From assembly GCF_002903165.1 (NCBI RefSeq), contig NZ_PPSK01000015.1, positions 28,149 to 92,148 of the forward strand: a stretch of DNA of 64,000 nucleotides, given 5' to 3'. A program made the position numbers and the translations under genes. Below, in pieces: positions 1-8,026 of this stretch; positions within the stretch are counted from its first letter, which is position 1, and every line of letters begins with the position of its first letter. The stretch comes from Halopseudomonas oceani (GTDB taxonomy: Bacteria; Pseudomonadota; Gammaproteobacteria; Pseudomonadales; Pseudomonadaceae). The notes below the pieces were generated by a model. That model was not told the origin of the DNA, did no database searches, and worked only from the letters and a program-made list of their open reading frames with translations.

Positions 1-1216
1 GCCCCTGGACCAAGCACAAATCCGGTGCGGAAAGAATTTTGACGACGGCTTCTTTCTGGGCGGGGTTGAGTTTGTTGTTGGCCCACTGTGTCACCCGCTC
101 CAGACGCTGCGGCACGGAGACCTGTGCAGCCTCAAACAGATAATCCGTTAGATACGGAGCATAACCAGCCTGTTCCTGCAGCTGCCGCAGCGCCTGTTGA
201 TGGCGCTTGATCAGGCTCATGTCGCCGGCTGTTGAGATGGACAAAAAACCAGACTCCGGAACCCGACTCAGGATGCGCTCGCGCAGTGCGTCTGGCTCCT
301 CAGCATTGGCGAGATCATTTGCGTCATCTTCGGTCAGTGAAACAGCTAATTCGGCAAACACAGGCGCAGGCCAAGGACATTCCGGCAAGTTTTCGTCCTG
401 GAAGAGTTTCCTATCTTGCGGCAACGAGTCAAGTTGGGAGAGTTTGCCGGCCTGCCCCATGCGGGGAAGGCGGCGCTCCTCCCTTTCAGGCAATTCGAAT
501 ACCCAAGGATCTTTGGATTGCCCCACCTGAAACGCCACAAGATCATCCCGCCCCAATGCCTTGCGGTCTTTTTGCAAAGCCTGGGTACTCTGTGCGATCA
601 AGAAAAAAACCAACTGCTCGTCACGCCATTCACGGCTGACGTAGCGCAAACCCCGCGCCTTGTAGCGAGTGAGGCGTTCTTTCCACCGAAGAAATTCAGT
701 CCACTCCGTCAACTGTCTCTCGGTTTGCTGGGTGATTGGCGGCAAATCGGCCAGCAATTGCGGCGTGAGCAGATTATTTACCCGCTGAATGCGCTCCTGG
801 CCCGGCATAGATTGCACACTGTCATGCACTGCAAATGCCGTCACTTCGCGCTCGAAAGATCGCGCAGGTAGGTCGGCAGTCTCTATGAAACCGTTGATCA
901 GGAAGAGTGGCGAAGAGTGTTCGGTGGGCCAACTTCCCATGGCGATGAAGGCGCATCCTTCCCGAAACGGCCATTCCCGTCCAGCTCCGCTGATACGAAT
1001 CGCCATCTGCGTGTATCGTGGATTCTGTTTGTCCCGCTGCCGATTAGAAACATAGCCTGTGATTGGCATATTGTTTGGAAATATCAGCTCGAATAGAACT
1101 TCTGCTCCATCGCGACCGTTGCAAAAATTTTTGAATGCCTGATGGCGGCGCTGAAGATCGGCGACAACCTGCTTCATCCTTCGGTGATTCAGGTCAAGCC
1201 CAACATAAAAATTCAT
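1..1216 (-). CDS. SF1-type helicase/ATPase, N-terminal part (runs off left edge)
   Basis: An open frame on the minus strand runs from an ATG at 1216 to the window edge without a stop, about 405 codons. A purine-rich site (GGAAGAGG) lies 11 bases ahead of the start. The last visible residues, LNPAQKEAV...LCLVQG, match the Q motif and the beginning of the Walker A loop of superfamily 1 helicases of the DNA2/NAM7 (AAA_11) type. The catalytic domains therefore lie outside the window, and what is seen is a long helical N-terminal region of unknown fold. It is presumably a nucleic-acid helicase of the defence island. Plus-strand open frames in this stretch are shadows. The helicase class is fairly clear; its function is unknown. 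Confidence 0.7.
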   Translation of the reverse strand, partial: MNFYVGLDLNHRRMKQVVADLQRRHQAFKNFCNGRDGAEVLFELIFPNNMPITGYVSNRQRDKQNPRYTQMAIRISGAGREWPFREGCAFIAMGSWPTEHSSPLFLINGFIETADLPARSFEREVTAFAVHDSVQSMPGQERIQRVNNLLTPQLLADLPPITQQTERQLTEWTEFLRWKERLTRYKARGLRYVSREWRDEQLVFFLIAQSTQALQKDRKALGRDDLVAFQVGQSKDPWVFELPEREERRLPRMGQAGKLSQLDSLPQDRKLFQDENLPECPWPAPVFAELAVSLTEDDANDLANAEEPDALRERILSRVPESGFLSISTAGDMSLIKRHQQALRQLQEQAGYAPYLTDYLFEAAQVSVPQRLERVTQWANNKLNPAQKEAVVKILSAPDLCLVQG

Positions 1217-1339
1217 CACAAGCACTGCCTCTTCCTTGTTGCAACGTTGATAAACACTTCAATGTTCCGGCTACAGCAACTCGTAGAATTGCCGTTTGCC
1301 GATACCCTCTTGATTGGCGAAGGTGGGGATGGATTCCCT

Positions 1340-1640
1340 GTGGACTACCCCCTATAAAACCGGACACGAGTACCTCGCTAAACTGCTGCCAACCTTCGAA
1401 CTCCCGAGGTAATCGGTATCTCAGAGCACTATGCGAGTACTCTTCGTTGTCCTGCTCAAACGCGGTAGCCTGCTTAGATAAGGCAGTCCCCCTTTCTGGC
1501 CTGGACACATGAGTGGTGTCGTCTCGCTTGAAGGTCTTCGCGAAGCACTCTGCAATGCCGTTTCATGGGTGACTTTCCTCAGCTGCATCCACCACTCGAT
1601 TCCTATCACAGGCCGGCAATGGCTAATCGCCAACACATCA
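1340..1640 (-). pseudogene. IS3-family transposase (OrfB) remnant
   Basis: Minus-strand fragments spread over two frames reproduce the end of an IS3-type DDE transposase. One frame gives NGIAECFAKTFKRDD and, after the next stretch, EEYSHSALRYRLPREFEGW, matching the usual 'NGMAE.FVKTFKRDYV' and 'HSAL.YR.PREF' blocks. A frameshift or stop near 1565 and lack of the catalytic core show that it is dead. It ends close to a sequence resembling an insertion-sequence terminus near 1345. It separates the helicase gene from the gene at 1744 and marks past transposition at the island edge. Confidence 0.6.
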
Positions 1641-1743
1641 TAACTGTTCTATCATGGGGGGACCGAGGGATGTCATCAAGCCATCAGGACATTCCGTTAC
1701 AGATTGACAGAGTAGGCCCCAAAGGGAATATTCTGTCTCGGTT

Positions 1744-3123
1744 ATGTCGAAAAGGATCTTCACCGCAATGCCCAGCGCGCTCGCCCCGGACCAGATTGAA
1801 TTTGCCAACTTTCTAGCAACGCTTTGGGATTCTCCCAGTGAGGGCTTGGCACTGCCACCCTGCTTTCCGGGATCCTCTGAAGGGCTCCTACACTCCTATC
1901 CCATAAGCAGACATAGAAACTGGAAGCCCTGGCGCCAAGCGCAGCCCCGAGGCACGAAGCATTGGTGGTGTCAGTCTTTGAGTGATGCCGCCAGGAGCTA
2001 CGCCTGGTCGTCGAACGAGAATGAGCAAGACTTTCTTGCGCTGGCAGCGGCGCTGCAGCATGCGCTTGATTGCGGTGACGACAAGCTCGCGTTAGACGCC
2101 TGTCTGGCAATATTCCGCTGGGGTGGCGTAGCAAGAACGCCAAACGACACATCCAGAAGATGGGTTGCCGAGCAAGCAAGCAATGGCATGCTGTGCTCTA
2201 GCATACGATCAGCGGTGGATCTGCTGGATCCAGCCCAAGGCCAGGCGCTGTCTGCATTTGACGGCAAGCGACTGCTGATGAATTCAGCGATGACCAAGGT
2301 TTATGCTGCTGCAGCGCCAAGTAAAGTCATTATTTACGACGGCCGCGTGGGCGCGGCGTTAGCCCTACTGGCACGATACTGGCTGGAGCAACAGGGAAGC
2401 ACATCAGTGCCTGCATCCCTAGCGTTTCGGAGCGCGAACGGTCAAGGCGGGCTACTGAGAAACCCGTCCAAAGGAAGCCTGAAGTTTTCGAGCTTATACG
2501 GCGGAAAGCATGCTGCTCAGCGCTGGGCGGAGCTATCCCGATTGGCTGCGGCGACTTTCCTGAAGATGCAAACCCTTAACAAATCGATACCCGACATCGG
2601 CGAGGTCGAAAAGGCCATGTTTATGATCGGTTATAGAACCGAATATTCCCCCCCAAAAGCAGAAAAAACCAGCCGACAAGGACGCCCCATGCCCGAAAAT
2701 AGCCAATGCCCCGAGGCTCGCGCCCAAGCTCAAAAGATCATCCAAGAGGTGTGGCCAAAAATCGCACAGGGCGAGTACAGAACACCTGCTCAAAAGCGAC
2801 AATTCAAGCTCGTTACTCGAGACGCCAACAGCGTTGAAGCTAACTTTGAGAAATCGTCATTACCGATCAGTCGCGACAGTTTTGTAGCGGCCCTTGCGTA
2901 CCTGTTGGAACACAACCACAGTCCTGGCAACCGTTGTGTGATTGGAGCGAACAACGTGCCCGCCAAAGCGAGCGAGCTTTGCAGACAATCAAGACAAACA
3001 GCACAGGGAACCTACGGCCCCTGCAACATCCGTTACATACTCCCAGTCTTACAGGGCGTAGGGGTGGTCGAAACTGATGGAGGCCGGCCAGCGACTGTTT
3101 GGCTAACCAGAGATAGCCAATAG
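1744..3123 (+). CDS. Unrecognised 459-aa protein
   Basis: I do not recognise this family with confidence. The protein is soluble, with no signal peptide or membrane segment. A central block (about residues 180-215) reads LLMNSAMTKVYA...VIIYDGRVGAALALL, a pattern like the helical, glycosylase-fold 'YD.RVA' proteins that occur in defence islands. The C-terminal 110 residues look like a winged-helix domain (ISRDSFVAALAYLLEHN ... ILPVLQGVGVVETDGGRPA). A second ATG at 1768 lies behind AAGGA and could be the true start. It stands alone between an IS3 remnant and the peptide operon. Function unknown; the glycosylase-like idea is a weak guess. Confidence 0.6.
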   Translation: MSKRIFTAMPSALAPDQIEFANFLATLWDSPSEGLALPPCFPGSSEGLLHSYPISRHRNWKPWRQAQPRGTKHWWCQSLSDAARSYAWSSNENEQDFLALAAALQHALDCGDDKLALDACLAIFRWGGVARTPNDTSRRWVAEQASNGMLCSSIRSAVDLLDPAQGQALSAFDGKRLLMNSAMTKVYAAAAPSKVIIYDGRVGAALALLARYWLEQQGSTSVPASLAFRSANGQGGLLRNPSKGSLKFSSLYGGKHAAQRWAELSRLAAATFLKMQTLNKSIPDIGEVEKAMFMIGYRTEYSPPKAEKTSRQGRPMPENSQCPEARAQAQKIIQEVWPKIAQGEYRTPAQKRQFKLVTRDANSVEANFEKSSLPISRDSFVAALAYLLEHNHSPGNRCVIGANNVPAKASELCRQSRQTAQGTYGPCNIRYILPVLQGVGVVETDGGRPATVWLTRDSQ

Positions 3124-3295
3124 ATTTGTAGGAAGGCCTATACTCAAAAGCAACGAATCACTTACGAGCAAATTACTCAATCGACCCGTGCATATTTACA
3201 TGCATTAGACACCCGGGGAGGGAGCACCATCCCCAAAACAAAGGGCATGTTAAACATTCCACACGCCCATTCAGCCTGAGCACATGGAGACACTC

Positions 3296-3469
3296 ATGCA
3301 AGACAAAAAGCCTACCATTGAGACCAATGCTGCTGACTCCGCAGTGGAGAAAAAACGCAAAAACTTACGCCTAAGCGATCTAGACGCAAACACAATGAGC
3401 GACCTGCAATCAATGTTCGGCATGTGGAAAGAAGCCGACCACTGCGACAAGAGCTACGACATAAATTAA
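3296..3469 (+). CDS. Small peptide, candidate RiPP precursor
   Basis: A 57-residue peptide starting at ATG 3296 behind GGAG with 7-base spacing; an in-frame ATG at 3284 is less likely. It has a charged N-terminal half with a basic stretch (EKKRKNLRLSDLD) and a C-terminal part with one Trp and one Cys (MFGMWKEADHCDKSYDIN). Its size, its position as first gene and its neighbours, a JmjC oxygenase and a radical SAM/SPASM enzyme, suggest a leader-core precursor that those enzymes modify. I do not recognise the peptide family. Likely modification sites would be the Trp, Lys, Asp and Tyr side chains in the last 20 residues. The precursor role is inferred from context only. Confidence 0.6.
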   Translation: MQDKKPTIETNAADSAVEKKRKNLRLSDLDANTMSDLQSMFGMWKEADHCDKSYDIN

Positions 3470-3488
3470 CTTGAAATAGAGCGTTCGC

Positions 3489-4685
3489 TTGCCCAGAAAA
3501 ATTCGATTATTTTCCGGACTTCGAACGCCCTCTCACAGCGATGAATTGTTGAATTTTTTTTTGCAGCGAGAGGGCTGGAACACCGGAGACACAATAGGAA
3601 CACTCGAGAATTTTGAATTCTCGAAAACAAGAGAAAAACAAAACTTCGTATTTGTATTACCAATATTTGGCGATAACGACCTACTCCTTGAGCACACTGC
3701 TGTGCTGGAGTCGATATCATCTCACTGCCTAATGGCGGGCAGCCGCGTTGTAATCGTGCTGAAGGGAGACAGGCATGTTAACGATGAGTTTGTGCTTGAG
3801 CAGCACACCGCAAAAGCAAAGCTAAAAAAAATATTTCATACCATTGAAGCCACAAGCATACTCAAAACAAAACTAGACCAAGATACCGCCGAGCGAATTG
3901 CAGACGAAATCTCGAGCATACTTAACACGGAAACATCAAATTTCCGAGAGCTAGACTTACTCACACAACTGCTTGGTGACCGCCCTTTCTGGGCTCCCCA
4001 AAAAAAGCAAATAAGTTTCTACAACGAAGCCAGAGGTATCAGTCTACTACAAGGAGTTTCCAGCGAAAAAATAGACACAACAGCTAGGATCCTAAAAACC
4101 CTGGCGCCCTTCGCACTTGAAATAAATAACAGTCACTTCAAAAACAAAGACATAGCACCACTTTCACAGCTATCCAGCTTAAAAGCAGTGCAGCTTGGGA
4201 GCAATAACCTTAGCATTGAATTTGCGCTATCCACCTTCAAATATTGCCGGTGGATTAGCATAGCCGCCAATGGGATTTCATCGTTAGACCTTTCATTAGC
4301 ACATCCACCTCTCAGCAGCCTGCTTGCACAAAAAAACAATATTCGAGATATAAACATCGAATCCAATGCAAATTTCACACTAAAAAGGCTAAGCCTCTAT
4401 AGAAACAAGATAGAAGAGCTACCTTGGCCAAAAACTCAAGAAAGAATTGAGACGATAAACATTGGAGCAAATCCAATAAAAAGGCTCCCCGAACAACTTG
4501 CCAACGCCAAAAACCTCAGATTCATCGGGTTAGCAAGAACGCACATCAAGACACTCCCAGAATGGATTTTTCACCTGCCATTACTAAAAGAAATTGACAT
4601 AAGTCACATAGAGGACGCCCTACCCTCAAGCCAAATAAAAAAAGCATTAAAAAATGGCATAAAGTTAACAAAAAAACCCGCATAG
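3489..4685 (+). CDS. Leucine-rich-repeat protein of the peptide operon
   Basis: A 398-aa protein that appears to start at a TTG, because a stop codon lies just upstream in frame and no ATG is near. Residues 1-150 form a mixed alpha/beta domain of unknown type with hydrophobic strands (FVFVLPIFG, SRVVIVLKGD). From about residue 195 to the end there are leucine-rich repeats (LKAVQLGSNNLS, LKRLSLYRNKIEELP, IETINIGANPIKRLP, LRFIGLARTHIKTLP). Such repeats usually bind proteins or peptides. It lies 19 bp after the small peptide gene and 8 bp before the JmjC gene, so it is probably co-transcribed. It could recognise the peptide or its target. Base composition is AT-rich like the rest of the operon. 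Confidence 0.8.
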   Translation: MPRKIRLFSGLRTPSHSDELLNFFLQREGWNTGDTIGTLENFEFSKTREKQNFVFVLPIFGDNDLLLEHTAVLESISSHCLMAGSRVVIVLKGDRHVNDEFVLEQHTAKAKLKKIFHTIEATSILKTKLDQDTAERIADEISSILNTETSNFRELDLLTQLLGDRPFWAPQKKQISFYNEARGISLLQGVSSEKIDTTARILKTLAPFALEINNSHFKNKDIAPLSQLSSLKAVQLGSNNLSIEFALSTFKYCRWISIAANGISSLDLSLAHPPLSSLLAQKNNIRDINIESNANFTLKRLSLYRNKIEELPWPKTQERIETINIGANPIKRLPEQLANAKNLRFIGLARTHIKTLPEWIFHLPLLKEIDISHIEDALPSSQIKKALKNGIKLTKKPA

Positions 4686-4693
4686 GAAAACCG

Positions 4694-5587
4694 ATGAGCA
4701 ACGTATTTACATTCTTATTTGGGGAAATAGAAAAAGACATCTTCCTCGAAAATTTTTTCCAAAAAGAACCTCTTCTCATCAAGGGAGAAGCCAGCAAATT
4801 TCAAACAATATTTGACATAGAAACGCTTAACTCAATACTGAATACCCATGAACTAACCTACCCAAAAACACGAGTAACAGATCACAACAACACAATCCAT
4901 AAATACAACTTAATCGACGATAAAGACCGATACGAAAACAACAAAAACGACATACTAAATAGAGAAAAAATCCTTCACGCTATCGCTCGGGGTGGAACCC
5001 TTGTTGTCGACAGAATCCAAGAGCACTGCCCAGAATTGGAAAACCTCGTAGACATGCTCTCTAACGAGATCCATACAAGAATCAGTGTTAACGGTTACTA
5101 CACCGCAAAAAACAACAAAGGAGTTAACCCTCATTTCGATAGACACGATGTTCTGGCACTACAAGTGCACGGAAGTAAGCGCTGGTACTTTAAAAAAGAT
5201 AAACACATACTAGGAAAAGCAATCCGACACCAACCGGCACCCGCTGTCAATGAAGAACTAACAGACTGGAGTTCGGTATTACTTGAGCAAGGAGACATAT
5301 TTTACTGCCCACGCGGGCTGTGGCACTTTACCAAAACGGAAGATGAACACTCTGCACATCTTGCTTTTGGACTATACCCTCTTACCTTGGCAGAGTGGCT
5401 GCATCAACTGAAGAAAGATGATCAAATTTCCAGCCTCCTTGAAGAATACGTTCGCCATCCGTTTCAACCTGAAAACTCAAAAATTAGGCAGGAGGCAGTT
5501 CAAGCATTCGCCAGGCAGATGTTAGCTACGGCTGAGCAGCCGTTCGATCTAGGCTTGACATTTAGACCATACATGGAGCTTGAATAA
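4694..5587 (+). CDS. JmjC/cupin Fe(II)-2-oxoglutarate oxygenase
   Basis: A 297-aa protein of the JmjC/cupin-like (ROXA-type) 2-oxoglutarate oxygenase fold. The metal-binding HxD is visible as NPHFDRHD (His147, Asp149), followed by the conserved strand LQVHGSKRWYF. The distal His is His211 in GDIFYCPRGLWHFT. These are the signature residues of bacterial hydroxylases that act on protein or peptide side chains. The stop overlaps the start of the radical SAM gene (TAATG), indicating translational coupling. The probable substrate is the small peptide encoded first in the operon. Family assignment is good; substrate is inferred. Confidence 0.85.
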   Translation: MSNVFTFLFGEIEKDIFLENFFQKEPLLIKGEASKFQTIFDIETLNSILNTHELTYPKTRVTDHNNTIHKYNLIDDKDRYENNKNDILNREKILHAIARGGTLVVDRIQEHCPELENLVDMLSNEIHTRISVNGYYTAKNNKGVNPHFDRHDVLALQVHGSKRWYFKKDKHILGKAIRHQPAPAVNEELTDWSSVLLEQGDIFYCPRGLWHFTKTEDEHSAHLAFGLYPLTLAEWLHQLKKDDQISSLLEEYVRHPFQPENSKIRQEAVQAFARQMLATAEQPFDLGLTFRPYMELE

Positions 5588-6618
5588 TGGAGCAAATATA
5601 TTTCGTACTAACTGAACAATGTAATTTAACATGCAGTCACTGCATTAGGGATTCGTCTCCGTACAGAACTGAAACAGCCGAACAGAACCTAATCCAAAAA
5701 ACCTTAGTTGAAATAAGCAGGTCTTACCCTCAAGCGATGGTTATGCTCACTGGTGGAGAACCCACCATACACCGCGATTTTGAAACGCTGTTAACACACA
5801 GCTTAAATCTAGGCCTAAACGTCACCATAAACAGCAACGGAACAACAGGTTTCTTTTCAGAGAGCAGCCTCAACAATTGGAAGGGCTACAACAATCTCAG
5901 CATTCAAATATCCTTAGATGGCCCGGATAGCGAGCACGATAAAATCCGCGGCGACGGCTCATACCGGCGTGCGCTAAAGACAATAAATACACTTCGCAAT
6001 TTGGGATTCACCTGTAGCGTATCTTGCACCGTAACGAATATAAACACATTCGACCACATAGAGCCGTTCATACGCGACTTGGAAGATCTAGGGCTTGCCC
6101 ATATATCTATAAAAAGAGCCACTTATGCAGGAAGGGCTTCCTCTGGAGTCGAGCTAACTACTGGAGATTGGAATAAAAAGATTCACGAGCTTCGTCAAGG
6201 TAAATGGAACACTAGAATCATAGCATTCCCAATGTATGACTTTACCTTGCTGGACGCCATTGACGAAGATTCACTTAAAAAATTAGACCTACCATCTTCG
6301 GTAAAGAACTGCGGAGCAGGAACTTCAAAGATCTATATATACCCAAACGGAGATGTTTGCTCGTGCACTTGCTTTAAATCCCTTCCCATGGGAAATATAT
6401 ATAAAACCACGCTACCGAATATCTTACTCAATCGCTTGAAAATCAGCGTCACCGATCCGACTTGTGTGCAGTGCCGCTACTTTCAGCTATGCCAGGGCGG
6501 CTGCTTGGGCAGTGGGTATCAACACACTGGCGTACTTGGTCATCCAGACCCTCGTTGCCCTCGACACCAAAAAGATCAATTGATTCCGAGCCAGAAAATC
6601 GAGGCGAAGTGCATATAG
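5587..6618 (+). CDS. Radical SAM/SPASM peptide-modifying enzyme
   Basis: A 343-aa enzyme with the radical SAM cluster motif CxxxCxxC close to the N-terminus (Cys12, Cys16, Cys19 in EQCNLTCSHC), the GGEP motif (LTGGEPTIH), and a C-terminal SPASM domain rich in Cys (CGAGTSKIYIYPNGDVCSC, then CVQCRYFQLCQGGCLGSG and a final RCP). SPASM proteins usually hold extra iron-sulfur clusters and modify ribosomally made peptides, for example by C-C or thioether cross-links. It is translationally coupled to the JmjC gene. It is presumably the second maturation enzyme for the 57-aa peptide. Family sure, reaction unknown. Confidence 0.9.
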   Translation: MEQIYFVLTEQCNLTCSHCIRDSSPYRTETAEQNLIQKTLVEISRSYPQAMVMLTGGEPTIHRDFETLLTHSLNLGLNVTINSNGTTGFFSESSLNNWKGYNNLSIQISLDGPDSEHDKIRGDGSYRRALKTINTLRNLGFTCSVSCTVTNINTFDHIEPFIRDLEDLGLAHISIKRATYAGRASSGVELTTGDWNKKIHELRQGKWNTRIIAFPMYDFTLLDAIDEDSLKKLDLPSSVKNCGAGTSKIYIYPNGDVCSCTCFKSLPMGNIYKTTLPNILLNRLKISVTDPTCVQCRYFQLCQGGCLGSGYQHTGVLGHPDPRCPRHQKDQLIPSQKIEAKCI

Positions 6619-6755
6619 ACTCTGCATACTATTCAACCGCTGCAAGCACCGATGAAGCACACTGCTAACGCTCAATACCTAGAGCCGTGTACACCAGACG
6701 ATACACGACGACCCGCCAGTACTACACTTATCGTAAAAAGATGACCCTATCCATG

Positions 6756-7748
6756 TTATTTGATCAGTGTAAGTAGCGCCAAGACGAGTCCGGTTACTTC
6801 ACCTATTTTCACCGCCTTAGAGCTGGGGACAGCCTCAGTTCTGCTATTTTTTTTTGATACTTCGTATACAGACGCCCGATTGATTAGATCATCAGTCCTA
6901 CTCAAATCTGATGCCTTATCCAAATTTCGGGAAACTGGGGTAGCGTCTTCGCTTGCACATTCAAATAGGCTTTGGCTTTCTATTAGCCCGAAGGTTTCAT
7001 CAATAGGACGTTCATTCTTTCTTTTACTGGAAAGCTCTCTTCTTGCCAGTCTCACCAGCTCCGCGGATCTAGCTTTTCGCACGGAAGAGCTCAGCCTTGA
7101 TTTAACGATACGTACCTCAACGTCCGGTCGTTGGATAGAGGCATTGGCTAGCGTTTCTGGGAAATCCCGTCCTTCCGCTACAGAAGGGACATTCTCATCG
7201 TTGGACCGGTTCTTATAACGATACGCGGCCAGCCAAGCATCATATTCATCAAGTTTTTTAAAAATATTTTTAATTTCCCGATCAAACAAACCGAAATCGG
7301 GTTCATAACCTAACTCGTGCACTAGCTTGTTTCGCGAAGATATAATAAGTCTAGCACTACGTACAACCTCCAGTGGCAGCACACTCTCCAAGCTACCAAC
7401 AATATCATGTAGAGATTCACCCTTTCCGCCTATCGATAATAGTCTAGTATGTAGAATCTTAATCGATGATAGAGTTCGACGAATATCAGAGTCGTATTTG
7501 GCAGCCTGAGCAGCGTCCAACCCAGCCGTGACGACTTCACAAAGAGAATTGAACGAATATAAATCTACGCTCTTCTCATCCAAAACTTCCGCCCTTACCA
7601 CAGCCAGCTTACGAATATTAAATAGCAAATCATGACCAATCAAAGCTTCGACACTTTTAGCTTTTGAAACAAGCCCTCTCCCAGTTGCACCCAACAACTC
7701 TAGCTTTGACTCAATCAACTTTGTACCTTCTAAAACGACGCCAATCAT
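6756..7748 (-). CDS. HEPN-domain protein with C-terminal membrane segment
   Basis: A 330-aa protein; the ATG at 7748 is preferred over the longer frame because GGAGG stands 5 bases ahead of it. Residues 60-200 are helical and contain SSRNKLVHE, the Rx4H motif (Arg139, His144) of HEPN ribonucleases. A charged, probably disordered stretch follows, ending in a short hydrophobic segment (VTGLVLALLTLI) that could anchor the protein in the membrane. It is the last gene behind the glycine-zipper and YaaW-GTPase genes, though a 260-bp AT-rich gap separates it from them. HEPN proteins typically cut RNA in toxin or phage-defence systems. The RNase role here is inferred from the motif. Confidence 0.7.
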   Translation of the reverse strand: MIGVVLEGTKLIESKLELLGATGRGLVSKAKSVEALIGHDLLFNIRKLAVVRAEVLDEKSVDLYSFNSLCEVVTAGLDAAQAAKYDSDIRRTLSSIKILHTRLLSIGGKGESLHDIVGSLESVLPLEVVRSARLIISSRNKLVHELGYEPDFGLFDREIKNIFKKLDEYDAWLAAYRYKNRSNDENVPSVAEGRDFPETLANASIQRPDVEVRIVKSRLSSSVRKARSAELVRLARRELSSKRKNERPIDETFGLIESQSLFECASEDATPVSRNLDKASDLSRTDDLINRASVYEVSKKNSRTEAVPSSKAVKIGEVTGLVLALLTLIK

Positions 7749-8026
7749 CGGTCCTCCACACTCCAAGCCCCAACCATAACTATAATATAAAATTCAAAGT
7801 CGCATCAAATTCGATAGAAAACAAAAAACATTCAAAACCGTCTTAAAACCAAGAAAAAATTAAACACAACCATGCCAATTACGCACATCAATTAATTTAC
7901 CCCACATCAAAACAGAAGCAAAAATTAATAAATAAATAAATTTACTATTCTCTGAAAACCCCTGAAAATCGGCAAACCCATAACCAACTCGAATCATGAT
8001 TTCAAGCACACTGCCCTACGAAAAAC
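7749..8026. other. AT-rich gap between HEPN and YaaW-GTPase genes
   Basis: No coding frame is evident in this very AT-rich stretch. On the minus strand, 7862-7878 repeats the -24 half (TTGGCATGGTT) of the strong sigma-54 promoter found at 9757-9774 but lacks the -12 GC. A second, poorer GG-N10-GC pair lies near 7971-7986. One of them could serve the HEPN gene, but neither is convincing. Confidence 0.35.

Noticed and set aside
207..871. Several plus-strand open frames of 100-150 codons
   Set aside because: They are shadows of the long minus-strand helicase frame, which is continuous from 1216 to the edge and shows recognisable helicase motifs.
6686..6707. Inverted repeat CGTGTA-N10-TACACG as terminator or activator site
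   Set aside because: Short stem without a T-run, and the spacing differs from the GTGTA-N6-TACAC repeat near the sigma-54 activator. It may be chance.
7862..7986. Second sigma-54 promoter for the HEPN gene
   Set aside because: 7862-7878 repeats the -24 half of the good promoter but lacks the essential -12 GC. The pair at 7971-7986 has GG-N10-GC but poor surrounding bases. Too weak to list as promoters.
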